From an uncultured Bacteroidales bacterium (GTDB taxonomy: Bacteria; Bacteroidota; Bacteroidia; Bacteroidales; UBA3663), in the NCBI GenBank assembly GCA_905235375.1, contig CAJOLH010000001.1, positions 1 through 64,000 on the forward strand: a DNA stretch of 64,000 bases, written 5' to 3'. The position numbers and the translations under genes are program-made. Below are positions 20,719 to 32,500 of the stretch, piece after piece (position 1 is the first letter of the stretch; the number at the start of each line of letters is the position of its first letter). Under the pieces are notes generated by a model that made no database searches, was not told the DNA's origin, and saw only the letters and a list, made by a program, of their open reading frames with translations.

Positions 20719-22653
20719 TTAGAGTCCCCACATTATCGTGGCACTTTGAGGAGCCACATTGATCTTATTGTCACTGACTTTGTCGAGGCCGTTTAAGTCA
20801 ATCTTTCCAGCGCTGCAAACAATGGTGTAGTCATTTTGTGGAATATCCACTGAAATAGGCTTTTTATTGCTGTTTAAGATGACGATGATGTTCTTCCATT
20901 CGTCACCGACATCCTTGCCAGAAATCTTGTAGGCAACCACGCAATCCTTTGCCATCAGGAATTCCACATTCTTGCGAACCAGTGCTGCTGAGCCTTGATG
21001 GAATGCGGGATGAGCCTTTCGCATGGCTATCAAGCCGCAATAGTAATCGAATACATCACGATATTGGTTCTTGTGGTTCCAATCGATGGCATTGACGCTA
21101 TCGGGGCTTTTGTAGCTGTTGTGTACTCCCTTCTTGTCACGAAGCACTTCCTCGCCATTGAAGATGAAGGGGATGCCCTGACTTGTAAATACGGCAGTCT
21201 GCGCAAGCTTGTCGAGAGCAATGACCTCGTCTTCGGTCGCATCGGGAGCCGTAGCATGGAGTCGATCCACCAGACACATGTCGTCGTGACAACTGACGTA
21301 GGAAATCATCTGTGTCGGTTCTTTTGCCCAACCTTCGATAGCACCTAAGATACCAAATTTGATGTCCTCTTCATGACCAGCTTCACCGATGAGGAATGCG
21401 CCCTTTTCGTCGCTCCAGAACGGACCGCGCAGTGCATCACGCAGTTCATCGCTGAAGGCTGCCACACCTGGGATTTTCGCCATGTTCGCTTTCATTGCCA
21501 GTTTTTCTTCGGGATAAGCTGGAGTTTCGGCTGCCCATCCCTCTCCGTAGAGGATTACCATGGGATCAATGGCTACGGCAGCGTCGCGTATCTCGTTCAT
21601 GGTTTCGATGTCGTGAATGCCCATCAGGTCGAAGCGAAATCCGTCGATGTGATATTCCGTCATCCAATATTGAATGCTCTGCACCATATAGTTTTGCATC
21701 ATCGGGTGGTCGGATGCTGTCTCATTGCCGCAGCCAGAACCATTGGCGAGACTACCATCCGCTTTCTTACGGAAGAAATAGCCCGGAGCAGTAAGTTCGA
21801 AGTTGGAGGTGGCTGCATCCATCACATGATTATAGACCACATCCATAATCACACGGATACCTGCTTTGTGGCACGCCAACACCATCTGCTTGAACTCGAT
21901 GATTCGTGTGGCAGGGTCGTAGGGATTGGTGCTGTAGCTACCATCAGGAACATTATAGTTCAGGGGGTCATACCCCCAGTTATATTGATGCTGTTCGAGT
22001 GTAGTTTCATCGACTGAGGCATAGTCATAGCTCGGCATGATATGAATATGCGTCACGCCAAGTTCCTTCAGGTGATTGATGCCAGAGATGCCCTTATCTT
22101 CTGTCAGCGAAAGATATTTACCACGGTGCATCAATCCACTCGACGGATCGGCAGTCAAGTCACGCCAGTGCATTTCGTAGATTATAGCATCAGCAATGCT
22201 CTTCAGCTCGGGACGAACATCATCTTCCCAACCAACAGGATTGGTCTGTGCCATATCAATGATGGCGGCACGATGTCCGTTGATGCCCACAGCTTTGGCA
22301 AAAATGCCTGGACATTCCGCCATCCATTTTCCATTCTCTTTGATGCTGAAAGTGTAGAAACGCCCCTTCAAGTCACCCTTTGCCACGCTCTTCCACTGTC
22401 CTTCAGGTTGGCGCATCATATTCAAGATCTGTAAAGGTTTACCACCCTCACCTTCTGCATAGATACGAACAATTACACTGTCGGCATTCGGGCTCCATAA
22501 CTTGAAGATGCTTTTATCAGCCGAATACAAGATTTCTTTTAATTCTTCCATAGGTACTGGATAATCATTTACTGAATTATACTCTGGTTTTGGGACTGAG
22601 CAACCGAAGAGTAATGCTGTAAAATAAAGTAATGTATAACGTCTATTTTTCAT
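20719..22653 (-). CDS. pulA: type I pullulanase (GH13), lipoprotein
   Basis: YNWGYDPLNYNVPDGSYSTNPYDP, VIMDVVYNH, DGFRFDLMGIHD, LYGEGWA; lipobox LLFGCS. Confidence 0.93.
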   Translation of the reverse strand: MKNRRYTLLYFTALLFGCSVPKPEYNSVNDYPVPMEELKEILYSADKSIFKLWSPNADSVIVRIYAEGEGGKPLQILNMMRQPEGQWKSVAKGDLKGRFYTFSIKENGKWMAECPGIFAKAVGINGHRAAIIDMAQTNPVGWEDDVRPELKSIADAIIYEMHWRDLTADPSSGLMHRGKYLSLTEDKGISGINHLKELGVTHIHIMPSYDYASVDETTLEQHQYNWGYDPLNYNVPDGSYSTNPYDPATRIIEFKQMVLACHKAGIRVIMDVVYNHVMDAATSNFELTAPGYFFRKKADGSLANGSGCGNETASDHPMMQNYMVQSIQYWMTEYHIDGFRFDLMGIHDIETMNEIRDAAVAIDPMVILYGEGWAAETPAYPEEKLAMKANMAKIPGVAAFSDELRDALRGPFWSDEKGAFLIGEAGHEEDIKFGILGAIEGWAKEPTQMISYVSCHDDMCLVDRLHATAPDATEDEVIALDKLAQTAVFTSQGIPFIFNGEEVLRDKKGVHNSYKSPDSVNAIDWNHKNQYRDVFDYYCGLIAMRKAHPAFHQGSAALVRKNVEFLMAKDCVVAYKISGKDVGDEWKNIIVILNSNKKPISVDIPQNDYTIVCSAGKIDLNGLDKVSDNKINVAPQSATIMWGL

Positions 22654-22718
22654 AGTAGAAATTATTTAATATGGGTCATAAAGTAAATAATTTATTTGAT
22701 TTATCGAAATCAACGCCG

Positions 22719-22726
22719 CAAATATA
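22719..22726 (-). promoter_or_regulatory. -7 element TATATTTG (minus strand)
   Basis: minus strand TATATTTGCGGCG upstream of pulA. Confidence 0.55.
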
Positions 22727-22973
22727 ATTACTATTTATCAAAAAGCCAAATAAATTTTCAAATTTTTTATGAAAAAATAGTTTCTCTCACAGAGTCATAA
22801 GCATTATTTAAGCATTTCGAATATTAGATGTTATTGTTCTATCTGATTTAATATGAAAGAAAAGTTCATATCAAAAATATAACGAAAATTTAATTTGATT
22901 TTAGAAACAACTTAATAAACGATATTTTTGAATGAAAATAGCAGCAAAATTTGGATTATTGACTAAATTATTG

Positions 22974-22981
22974 TATCTTTG
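22974..22981 (+). promoter_or_regulatory. -7 element TATCTTTG
   Basis: TATCTTTGCACCG 60 bp upstream of ORF 23041. Confidence 0.6.
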
Positions 22982-23040
22982 CACCGTTAAATCACACACG
23001 TCATCGTAAAGCAACCTTTATTAAACACTAACCGAAAATA

Positions 23041-26000
23041 ATGAAACCTGACAGAACCCTCTTGCTCGCATGGGGACAGATTGACGCTCAGCAACTCGCC
23101 TTCCCCGAAGCTCAAGGTTGGGGACGATATGCTATGGGAGCTCGCAAATCAGACCATCCCACCGTTTATCATGTAACAAACCTGAACGATTCGGGAACAG
23201 GCAGCCTGCGCGATGCAGTAAGCCAGCCGAATCGCATCGTCGTGTTTGACGTGGGAGGCGTTATCAAGTTATCAAGCCGCATTGTCTTCTCAAATAATCT
23301 TTATGTAGCAGGACAGACGGCACTCGGCGAAGGTGTAACCATCTATGGCGATGGCGTGTCGTTTTCGGGCGCGTCGAACATCATCTGCCGTTATCTTCGA
23401 GTACGCATGGGACATAACGGTTCGAGCGGCAAGGATTGTGCAGGTGTCGCCAACGGCACAAATATGATCTTCGACCATTGCTCCTTCTCCTGGGGCTTGG
23501 ATGAGACTTTCTCCATCAATGGCTTTGGTGCAGCATGGAACATCACTCTCCAGAACTGCATCTTCGGTCAAGGACTAATGACCCACTCAGCGGGCGGATT
23601 GATGCAAGCCGATTCAATTACGCTCTACCGTAACCTTTACATTGACAATTCTACCCGCAACAATAAGGTGAAGGGTACTAATCAATATGCAAACAATGTG
23701 GTGTATAATTGGTCCAACGGTTGCTACATCATGGGTGGCGATTCGGAAGGTTCGTCCTATGTCAACATCGAATCGAACCTATTCATCAACGGCCCTTCGG
23801 GTGGTGGCAACTGCTTTGGAGGTGCAAACCAGGATTTCCATTGCTATGGCGTAGATAACTGGCAGGATTCCAACCGTGATGGTGTGCTCAACCCGACAGA
23901 AGTGACCAACTATTCAGCTTCGGATCATCGCTCGACCGATCCTTACGATTATCCTGCTCTTGAACTATATCCTGGCAATGAGCTCATTGCAAAAAACATC
24001 CCAACTGTGGGTGCTTGCCTTCCTTATCGTGACCAGAGCGACTGCTACCTTATCGATGAGCTGATGTCATTCGGTCTCATGGGTGCGCTCATTTCGAACG
24101 AAGAGACGTTGCCCATCGGTGCACCTGACACCTGGGACTGGTTTGCAGGCACGAAACCTACAGATACAGACAACGACGGGATGCCCGACGCATGGGAGAT
24201 TGCCAATGGAACCGATCCAAATGTCAACGATGCCACAGCGAAAGCAGCCAACGGATATTTAAATATCGAAAACTATATCAATTCGATTACGGTTGACGAT
24301 AGGCAATACTTCCTGCGCAGGCCTATTACACTGAACGCGACTTCTACCACAACCACTCTGACACTCACTTGGCGTGACTATACCTACGATGAGGAAGGTT
24401 TTGCCATCGAAATGAAGAAAGATGACGCTTGGACGGAGGTAGGACGCACCCAACCCGATGCCACCACTTTCACGCTCACAGCGCTTGAACCTGGCACTGG
24501 TTACGAAGTGCGCGTCCGTGCTTTCGGCTTATATGATGGCGCTGAGCAGTATTCGGATTTTACTACGGGGACCTATAAGACGAAGCCTGTTGAAGTGGGT
24601 ATCATCGACATCGACACGTATACGCCCGATGTGACCAATAGAGTGGAGGGTGTAGATGGCAAGAAACTGCTGCTCCATACTGACGATACGCTTGACTTTA
24701 ACCTTACTTCAAACATAGCCCCCGAAAGTGTTGTAGCCACAGGTAAGGGAACGATAACCGTTTCGGGCAATGGAGAAATAGGCGGAGAAGGTACTTCGCT
24801 TAACAAAGGAGATGCAGGCACACTGATACTTTCGAACAAGAACTCTTATACGGGTGCCACCGTACTTCATGAAGGTGTCCTTTCGTTCAATTCCATTGCC
24901 AACGGCGGTGAGGCATCTTCAATCGGCAAAAGCCAGGAGTTTGCACAAAACTGGATTATGGATGGTGGCACTTATCGCTACACAGGATTGAACAATGCCA
25001 CCAATCGCTCAGCTCGACTCACCAATCCCACTACCTTGGAGATTGAATCTGCTACACTCACCATGAACGGCAGCATCGAGGGTTCAGGCGATAGCCAGGA
25101 CTTCATCCTTGACGGCAATGGGCAACTCAATGTGGGCAGCACATCTTTCTTCAAATACACAGGCACAACCACCATCAAAGGCGGCACGCTCTATCTTTCG
25201 ACCACCGACATAGCAAAAGCAGGTATCGGAAGTTCATCAAAACTCATTCTTGCAGGCGGCACATTGAAGACAAAAGGTGAGTCGTCGAACTACGAGACCT
25301 ACTCCTTCCCCATCGAAGTACGAGAAAACACCTACAGCATCTTTGCTCCCAATAGAAACTGCTACATGAACAACACCTTGTCAGGAGCTGGCACACTGGA
25401 AGTACATATTCCTTATCTTCGCGAATATTTCAATTTCAAGACCAATGACTTTACAGGACGTTTGGTTGCCAATGGTGTCAGTTCCGACTCCGATGGCGCC
25501 TTGATGCTCAAGGAGAGCAGCTACAACATTCCGACTACCATCGTCACTCTCAAGGGCAATGCCAAACTCTGCTGCTGGTCCACCACTTCCGACAACTACT
25601 TGGGAGGATTGTCGGGCGATGAAGGAACCTATCTGATGTCCACCTCCAAGCAGACCGATGGAACCACAAGCACATGGACCATCGGCTCAGCAAATTCAGA
25701 CGAAACCTTTGCGGGCATCATCAACAACCGTTGCTGCGCCGCAAACCATTATGCCAAGACGAACAACATCAACAAGGTTGGAACAGGCACTTGGCGACTT
25801 ACCGGCAAAAATGTCTATGCTGGCACAACCAATGTGAAGGAAGGTACATTGGCTGTAAATGGTCAGCACATCGACGATACAAACCAATATGCAAGATCGC
25901 ATGCAACGGGTGCTACCGAATATAACATCTTCGCAGAAGCTACCCTTTGCGGCACAGGTTCCATCACCAAAACCTCCACCATCAATGTCCAAACGGGCGG

Positions 26001-27003
26001 CACACTTCGCGCTGGCGATGACTTGATAGCCAAACAAACCTTTGACATCAGCGGGGCCACAACTACCCTGAAGTCCGGGTCACTGTTCTGCATACCTATT
26101 GCCTACGAAAACGGTGTGGCTCGCAGCAACAATTTCAAGGTGGGAACAATGAATATAGAAGCAGGTGCCATTCTCCAACTCGACATGCAGGTTAGCAGTG
26201 CAGGAATGCCCAACGATACGAAGTTTGTAGCTTTTACGGGCATTTCCTCCATCAATGGCACATTTGATTCCATCTATCCTGCCACACCAAGCGAAACACA
26301 GGAATGGGACCTTTCGGAACTCTATACCGAAGGCATCATTTATGTGCGCGAACAAGGTTATTCGCAACACCAACCCACTTATACAGAAGAGCAGCTCTTC
26401 GGTTCGACTGGTTTGGTAGCTGAAGATGGTTATTATTATTTCACTGCAGAAAACATCGAAACCACCCAGCAATATATCGACAACGGTGTAATCCGCTTTG
26501 ATGATGCTGGCAAAGCATCGGTGGCCGATAACTACACAACCGACCTACAGACAGGAGCAATCAAGCTTAGCAAAGCAGCCGAACTGACATTTGCCTTGGA
26601 TGGCGCAGTAAACAGCTTAAAGTTGGCTCTCTATCGCGCATCGGGCACCGATTGGGGATATGTCTATGGCAGTTATGATGCAGAAGACTGGACATTGCTC
26701 GCATCCTTGACCTCTGACCTTACTACACGACAGACGAATTACATCGATTTGACCACCGAAAAGATGTATAAGTCCGATTACAGATACATTCGTATTACCC
26801 AACCCAATGGTGCTTCCCCAACCTATCTTTGTGGCATAGCTTTGACTTATATGCAGAAGCATATCCCCGGGGAAGGTATCCATTCGATTCAGATTGACCC
26901 AAACACAAATCACAGTTACGACCTGCAGGGAAGAGTTGTGAGCGAGGGACAGAAGCCCTTGATAGTTATTAAGGATGGTCGAACTGTGGTGGAGATTGAG
27001 TGA
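23041..27003 (+). CDS. pectate lyase-like (PL1) protein with fibronectin III and autotransporter-associated beta-strand repeats
   Basis: AFPEAQGWGRYAMGARKSDHPTVYHVTNLNDSGTGSLRDAV..., FnIII near TTTLTLTWRDYTYDEEGF, PATR-like WRLTGKNVYAGTTNVKEGTLAVNG. Confidence 0.8.
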   Translation: MKPDRTLLLAWGQIDAQQLAFPEAQGWGRYAMGARKSDHPTVYHVTNLNDSGTGSLRDAVSQPNRIVVFDVGGVIKLSSRIVFSNNLYVAGQTALGEGVTIYGDGVSFSGASNIICRYLRVRMGHNGSSGKDCAGVANGTNMIFDHCSFSWGLDETFSINGFGAAWNITLQNCIFGQGLMTHSAGGLMQADSITLYRNLYIDNSTRNNKVKGTNQYANNVVYNWSNGCYIMGGDSEGSSYVNIESNLFINGPSGGGNCFGGANQDFHCYGVDNWQDSNRDGVLNPTEVTNYSASDHRSTDPYDYPALELYPGNELIAKNIPTVGACLPYRDQSDCYLIDELMSFGLMGALISNEETLPIGAPDTWDWFAGTKPTDTDNDGMPDAWEIANGTDPNVNDATAKAANGYLNIENYINSITVDDRQYFLRRPITLNATSTTTTLTLTWRDYTYDEEGFAIEMKKDDAWTEVGRTQPDATTFTLTALEPGTGYEVRVRAFGLYDGAEQYSDFTTGTYKTKPVEVGIIDIDTYTPDVTNRVEGVDGKKLLLHTDDTLDFNLTSNIAPESVVATGKGTITVSGNGEIGGEGTSLNKGDAGTLILSNKNSYTGATVLHEGVLSFNSIANGGEASSIGKSQEFAQNWIMDGGTYRYTGLNNATNRSARLTNPTTLEIESATLTMNGSIEGSGDSQDFILDGNGQLNVGSTSFFKYTGTTTIKGGTLYLSTTDIAKAGIGSSSKLILAGGTLKTKGESSNYETYSFPIEVRENTYSIFAPNRNCYMNNTLSGAGTLEVHIPYLREYFNFKTNDFTGRLVANGVSSDSDGALMLKESSYNIPTTIVTLKGNAKLCCWSTTSDNYLGGLSGDEGTYLMSTSKQTDGTTSTWTIGSANSDETFAGIINNRCCAANHYAKTNNINKVGTGTWRLTGKNVYAGTTNVKEGTLAVNGQHIDDTNQYARSHATGATEYNIFAEATLCGTGSITKTSTINVQTGGTLRAGDDLIAKQTFDISGATTTLKSGSLFCIPIAYENGVARSNNFKVGTMNIEAGAILQLDMQVSSAGMPNDTKFVAFTGISSINGTFDSIYPATPSETQEWDLSELYTEGIIYVREQGYSQHQPTYTEEQLFGSTGLVAEDGYYYFTAENIETTQQYIDNGVIRFDDAGKASVADNYTTDLQTGAIKLSKAAELTFALDGAVNSLKLALYRASGTDWGYVYGSYDAEDWTLLASLTSDLTTRQTNYIDLTTEKMYKSDYRYIRITQPNGASPTYLCGIALTYMQKHIPGEGIHSIQIDPNTNHSYDLQGRVVSEGQKPLIVIKDGRTVVEIE

Positions 27004-27004
27004 T

Positions 27005-27094
27005 TATAGCGGGGATAGGATTTATAGCTACTATAGCATTTATAGTTTCTATAGATTTTATAGTCCTTATAGCTTTTATAGTTACTATAGTTTT
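27005..27094. repeat. 10 x 9-bp degenerate array, core TATAG + 4 variable nt
   Basis: cores at 27005, 27014 (GATAG), 27023, 27032, 27041, 27050, 27059, 27068, 27077, 27086: exact 9-bp period. Confidence 0.92.
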
Positions 27095-27133
27095 TAATAA
27101 GACCAAAATAAAAACCAAAATAAAACTAAAAAA

Positions 27134-29500
27134 ATGAAGAAATCATTGTTACTACGGAAAGGAGCTTTCCTAACGATGGTGGCGATGCCGTTGATTCTGC
27201 TGACCTCATGTCAGGAGGACTTGGCAGATAGCGACCATTACAAGGCACCCGACTTCCTTGTGGGCAATGCCATCGAGGTTTTGCAGAATGATGGAAACTA
27301 TTCCACTTTCCTGCGAGGCATCGAACTGATTGGCTATAACGATGTCGTCAGTACGCAGTTGCTCACGGTCCTTGCTCCCACCGACGAAGCGTTCCAGCGT
27401 TTTCTGTCGGCCCGAGGCTATTCGTCGATTGATGACCTTTATACCGCCGATCCTGTATTCGTCAAAGAGTTGATTACCTATCACCTCATTTATTTCGCTA
27501 TGGATTGGGACAAGATGGTCAATTTCCGTCCCACAGATGGAGACGGAGCCACCGAGGCTGACAAAACTGTTAACGCAGGAATGTATAACCGCTTCCGCAC
27601 ACGTTGCCAAAAGGATATGACAACCGAATATAACCCGGCAGCCTCTGTTCGAGATAATGTGCAAGTTGTACATTACGACCGTTATCTGACTGTCTTCAGC
27701 GAGAAGCTGTTTTCTACCTTGGGACTCAATGCCGCTACCAACTATAATTATTTCTTCCCAGGCAGCACTTGGAATCCCAATCATCTCAGCAATGGTTTCA
27801 ACGTGATGAATGCTGCTGTGCTCGACACGGAGGCTGTTGTGACCGATAATGGCTATCTCTACCACATCGACCAGGTGATTGAGCCCATCAGTACCATCTA
27901 CGACGAATTGTCGAGTCGTGCGGACTATCAGATGTTCAGCAAACTCTTCAACCAATACAAATATTATTCACAGGACATCACCGAATCTGAGAAGCGAGGC
28001 TTCCCCGTCTATAGTACACATTTCAATTCGTTACCCGATATTGCCAACGAGTGGGCATCATCATCATTCCTCGACTTCACACGCAATAGCTATGTTTCGT
28101 ACAACATCATAGCACCCACCGATGCTGCCATGAACAAGATGTTCAGCGAATACTGGGAACCTGGTTGCGGCTATACTTCGGTCGAAACGCTTAATCCACT
28201 CATTCAGCTGATTCTGCTCAACGAGTGTCTGATGGTAAGCGATGTCAATGGCGACGGCAGCAGGTATCAGGATTATATGTGTTACCCCGACTTCATCGAT
28301 AACGGACGTGCACTTTCGGAAATGGGTACGCTTATCAACTTGCCATCTTCGGAATTTGACAACCGACTTGTCTGCAACAATGGCATCATTTTCGGAACCA
28401 CCACAATGTCGGTTCCAGGTGTGATGGGAAGTGCCATAGGTCCTGCCTTCAAGGATGTGCGTTACCTTAACTATCTATATACGCTCTATGGTTCGAGCTT
28501 AATAGGCAACTATTCGAGCAATGCCACCAGCCATGTTGCACTCATCCCTGACACTGCACAATATCGTGCCGAACGGATGCGCCTCTTCCGCGAAACTGTG
28601 GATGGTGTTTCGGAATATACCCTCCAGCAGTGGAATGACGAGGCTGGTGACTACACCAATATGGGAAGTGGCCTGATGCGCAACATTGTCAACATGAACA
28701 CGGCTGATGAAGTGAGCGAATTGCCTACCACGGGCACAGCAGTCATCGAAACCAACGTGTCGTATAACTACTGGTTTGTGCGAGATGGCAAGATAACTAC
28801 CAATGCCCTCTTCAACCAGCAACTCAACCCGACTTTCACCGACGAGATCTGGTATCCATTCCGTGAAATCCAGCGTGGAGGTGGTCAGACATGGAGCAAC
28901 GGACGTTCCTACGCCTATAGCTATCCTGGCATCTACCAACCCGTAACGGCAGAAAGCCTTGAGACAGAACTTTCGCAAAATAACGACCGCAATTATCCGT
29001 ACTACTGCTTTGCCCAGCTGCTTCGTCTCTCTGGCTTAGCATCCGATGGTGCTTTCGTTACGACGGGCGCCAATACCGTCCGCATTGAGCAGGACATGAA
29101 TGATAATCGATTCATCGCATTCGTTCCCACCAACGATGCCATCCGTGAGAACCTCAAGTCGCTTCCCGGATGTTCCAACCTCAACATCGATCAGAACACC
29201 TATGCAATCTCCGGGCGCGCCACACAAGCCCAGCTGGCAGCCTATCTGCTGAGCTACTTCGTTGTGCGCGACCGCAACGCGTTCACCGCTTATCCCTACG
29301 TAGGGTCGTCCTGCAAGGGTCAATTCAAAACGGGTGGCACATTTGATTTACAGATTACCGACGATGGTTTGTCACTCTCCATCAACGCTGTCGGCGATGC
29401 TGCCGAAGGTGTGAGTGTTCCCGTGGTCGATAAATACCATTACCTGCCATTCGCATTCAGCGACGGTGCATTCCAGCTCGTTGATGGAGTGCTGAAATAG
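27134..29500 (+). CDS. fasciclin (FAS1) domain lipoprotein
   Basis: lipobox LLTSCQ; TQLLTVLAPTDEAFQRFL, YNIIAPTDAAMNKMF, FIAFVPTNDAIRENL. Confidence 0.85.
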   Translation: MKKSLLLRKGAFLTMVAMPLILLTSCQEDLADSDHYKAPDFLVGNAIEVLQNDGNYSTFLRGIELIGYNDVVSTQLLTVLAPTDEAFQRFLSARGYSSIDDLYTADPVFVKELITYHLIYFAMDWDKMVNFRPTDGDGATEADKTVNAGMYNRFRTRCQKDMTTEYNPAASVRDNVQVVHYDRYLTVFSEKLFSTLGLNAATNYNYFFPGSTWNPNHLSNGFNVMNAAVLDTEAVVTDNGYLYHIDQVIEPISTIYDELSSRADYQMFSKLFNQYKYYSQDITESEKRGFPVYSTHFNSLPDIANEWASSSFLDFTRNSYVSYNIIAPTDAAMNKMFSEYWEPGCGYTSVETLNPLIQLILLNECLMVSDVNGDGSRYQDYMCYPDFIDNGRALSEMGTLINLPSSEFDNRLVCNNGIIFGTTTMSVPGVMGSAIGPAFKDVRYLNYLYTLYGSSLIGNYSSNATSHVALIPDTAQYRAERMRLFRETVDGVSEYTLQQWNDEAGDYTNMGSGLMRNIVNMNTADEVSELPTTGTAVIETNVSYNYWFVRDGKITTNALFNQQLNPTFTDEIWYPFREIQRGGGQTWSNGRSYAYSYPGIYQPVTAESLETELSQNNDRNYPYYCFAQLLRLSGLASDGAFVTTGANTVRIEQDMNDNRFIAFVPTNDAIRENLKSLPGCSNLNIDQNTYAISGRATQAQLAAYLLSYFVVRDRNAFTAYPYVGSSCKGQFKTGGTFDLQITDDGLSLSINAVGDAAEGVSVPVVDKYHYLPFAFSDGAFQLVDGVLK

Positions 29501-29524
29501 CATTAATCGTTGATTGTAAAAGCT

Positions 29525-32500
29525 ATGAAAGTTATGAATAAACTCAAGACTATATTGATTACCATCCTCTCGCTCATGACTTCGATGGTTATAGCGCAGC
29601 AGGCAAAGACTCTGACCGGTGTGGTGGTCGATTACTTCAATGAGCCCATACCTGGCGCCAACATTGTTGTTTCGAACCAACAGAACCGTGCCCTGAAGGG
29701 AACCGTCACAGATATCGACGGCAACTTCGTGCTGACGATGCCTCCCGGCGAAAAATACAACATCCAGATTTCCTACATCGGCATGAAGACCCAACGTATC
29801 GAATACAAGGGTCAAACTACTTTGAAAGTCAAGATGTCGGAAGACAGCCGAATGCTTGCCGGTGCCGAAGTTACCGCACAGCGCATCGAACGCTCCGAAC
29901 TGGGTGTCTCCTTCCGGGAACAGACCTCAGCTACACAGAAAATCTCCATGGTCGAAATCACCGAAGTTGCTCCAGTGGCTTCCATCGAAGAAGCCCTGCA
30001 GGGACAGGCTGCCGGTCTCGACATCGTGCTTGGAGGTGACCCCGGCGCAAAATCCTCCATCCGTATCCGTGGTACCAGTACGCTCTCGTCGAATGCCGAA
30101 CCTCTTGTCGTCATCGACGGTATTCCTACTTCGACAAGCTTCGGCGACGACTTTGACTTCTCGAATGCCAACGAAGATGACTTCGGTGCTCTTCTGAACA
30201 TTTCGCCATCTGACATCGAAAGCATCGAGGTACTCAAGGATGCAGCTTCAACCGCCATCTACGGCACATCGGGTGCCAATGGTGTGCTCCTCATCACCAC
30301 CAAGCAAGGCAAGACGGGAAAGACCAACTTCAGTTTCACTTCAAAGTTCTCCATCAAGGAGGAACCCGACCCCATTCCTCTGCTCAATGCTTCGCAGTAT
30401 ATAGCCATGATACAGGATGCCGTCTGGAATGCTGCTAACGCCAACGGACTCGGCAACTCCTCAGCCCTGCTCGACCTGCTCTACAACCGAGACGAACTCC
30501 TGCAGCGTCAGTCTCTCTCTGAGTTCAAGTATTATCGCGAATATGCAACGGACACCGATTGGCTCGAAACCGTCAAGCAGAACGCCTGGCAGTGGGACAA
30601 CTCATTCTCAGTGAGCGGTGGCGGCGACAAAGCTACCTATATCTTCTCGCTTGGCTACCTCGATGATGTCGGTACGACCATCGGCACAGAGCAGAAACGT
30701 CTGACTGCCAAGACCCGCGTGACCTACAAGTTCTCAGACAAGTTCCGTGTCTATACCGACTTCAACTTCGTCAATACCGACAAGTATGCCAACTATACGG
30801 ACAACGATGACAACTTCTCGGGAGTACGTGCCATGGCACAAGCCAAGATGCCTAACGAAAGTCCATATCTGATGAATGACTTCGGACCCACTGGCAGCTA
30901 CTTCCAACCGTGGGACGGATGTTTCCAAGGCACCTTCACCAGCGCAGGTAACTACAACCCGCTTGCGATGGCAAAAGAAAGCTACTACAACACCAACGTT
31001 CGCCAAGAGAAGATGACCATCGACTGGGAATGGCGTCCCTATAACTGGCTTCGCTACGAAGGATGGGTCAGCATGGACATGAAGGCACAGGTCGTAAAGT
31101 CGTTCCTGCCTCAGGTTGCTACCGGTGTTCTTTGGACCAACACCTACGCAAACCGTTCAGCTGAAAAGACTACCGACAATTTCCTGCTTCAGACCCAGAA
31201 CAAGATTCAGGTCATCAAGACCTTTGCCGAGAAACACAGCATCGTGGCAACGGCACTTGTAAAGACCTCACATTCGAGCTCAAGTTCGTCGGTCAACGAG
31301 ACCTACGCCAATGTTTCGGACAACCTCTCCGACCCAGTAGTGGGAAGTATCGTGGCTGGAGCTTCGAGTGGAGAAAGCCAGACGCGCAAGGTGCAGTTCA
31401 CCGAATCATTAGCTTATACCTACGACGGACGCTATTCGCTCAATGCGAACTTCAACACCGAAGGAAACTCTGCGATGGGTAAGAACCAGCGTTTCGCCAC
31501 CTTCCCATCGATGGGTGTGGCCTGGAATATCTCCGAAGAACATTGGTTCGACAACTACAAACGTGTCTTCACACAAGGCAAGATCCGTTATTCGCTCGGT
31601 TGGTCGGGCACGGCTCCATCGAGTGGCTATGTATATATGGGTGCCTATTCGAGCCTTGGAAATTATATGGACATCAAGGCCATCTATCCCAACCGTATGC
31701 AGCTCGACAAACTGAAGTGGGAGTCGAAGCGCGAATGGGACGTGGGTGTCGATCTGCGTTTCTTCGACCGCTATGCCCTCACTTTCGACTATTACGACAA
31801 CTACGTGTCAGACTGTTTGACCAAGAAGTACAGCATTCCTTCCACCACAGGCTATGCCCAGCTTGCATACTCCAATTCGGGTGAGGTATCGAACAAGGGA
31901 TGGGAGCTTCGCTTTGATCTCGACCTTGTCAAGACACAGAATTGGAAGTTCACGCTCAACTTCAATTGCGCGCGTAATATAAATAAGGTGGAAGTCGTTC
32001 CTGACAACTACAACGAGAACGTCAAGGTTGGCAATGGTTCGGGTAACTACAACACCTTTACGGTTGCCGGCGACCCCATCGGTTCGTTCTACGGCTTCCG
32101 TTACCTTGGCGTATATCAGAATATCGAGGATACCTATGCACGCGATGCCGCTGGCAACATCATGACCGACTTCAACGGCGACCGTGTGACGATGATCAAC
32201 TACCGCGAGCGCGTCTATCCTGGCGATGCCAAGTATGAGGACATCAACCACGATGGTGTCATCGATGCCAACGACATCGTATATCTCGGCAACTCCTACC
32301 CGACCATTACCGGCGGCGGAGGCTTCTCGCTCAAATACGGCAATACGAAAAACAACTTCGGTATGTTCAGCCTCAATGTCCTACTGCATGGTCGCTACGG
32401 ACAGAAAGTCATCAATGCAGCCCGTATGAATCTTGAGAACATGCACGGCACCAACAACCAATCGACTGCCGTCCTCAACCGCTGGCGCAAGGAAGGTGAT

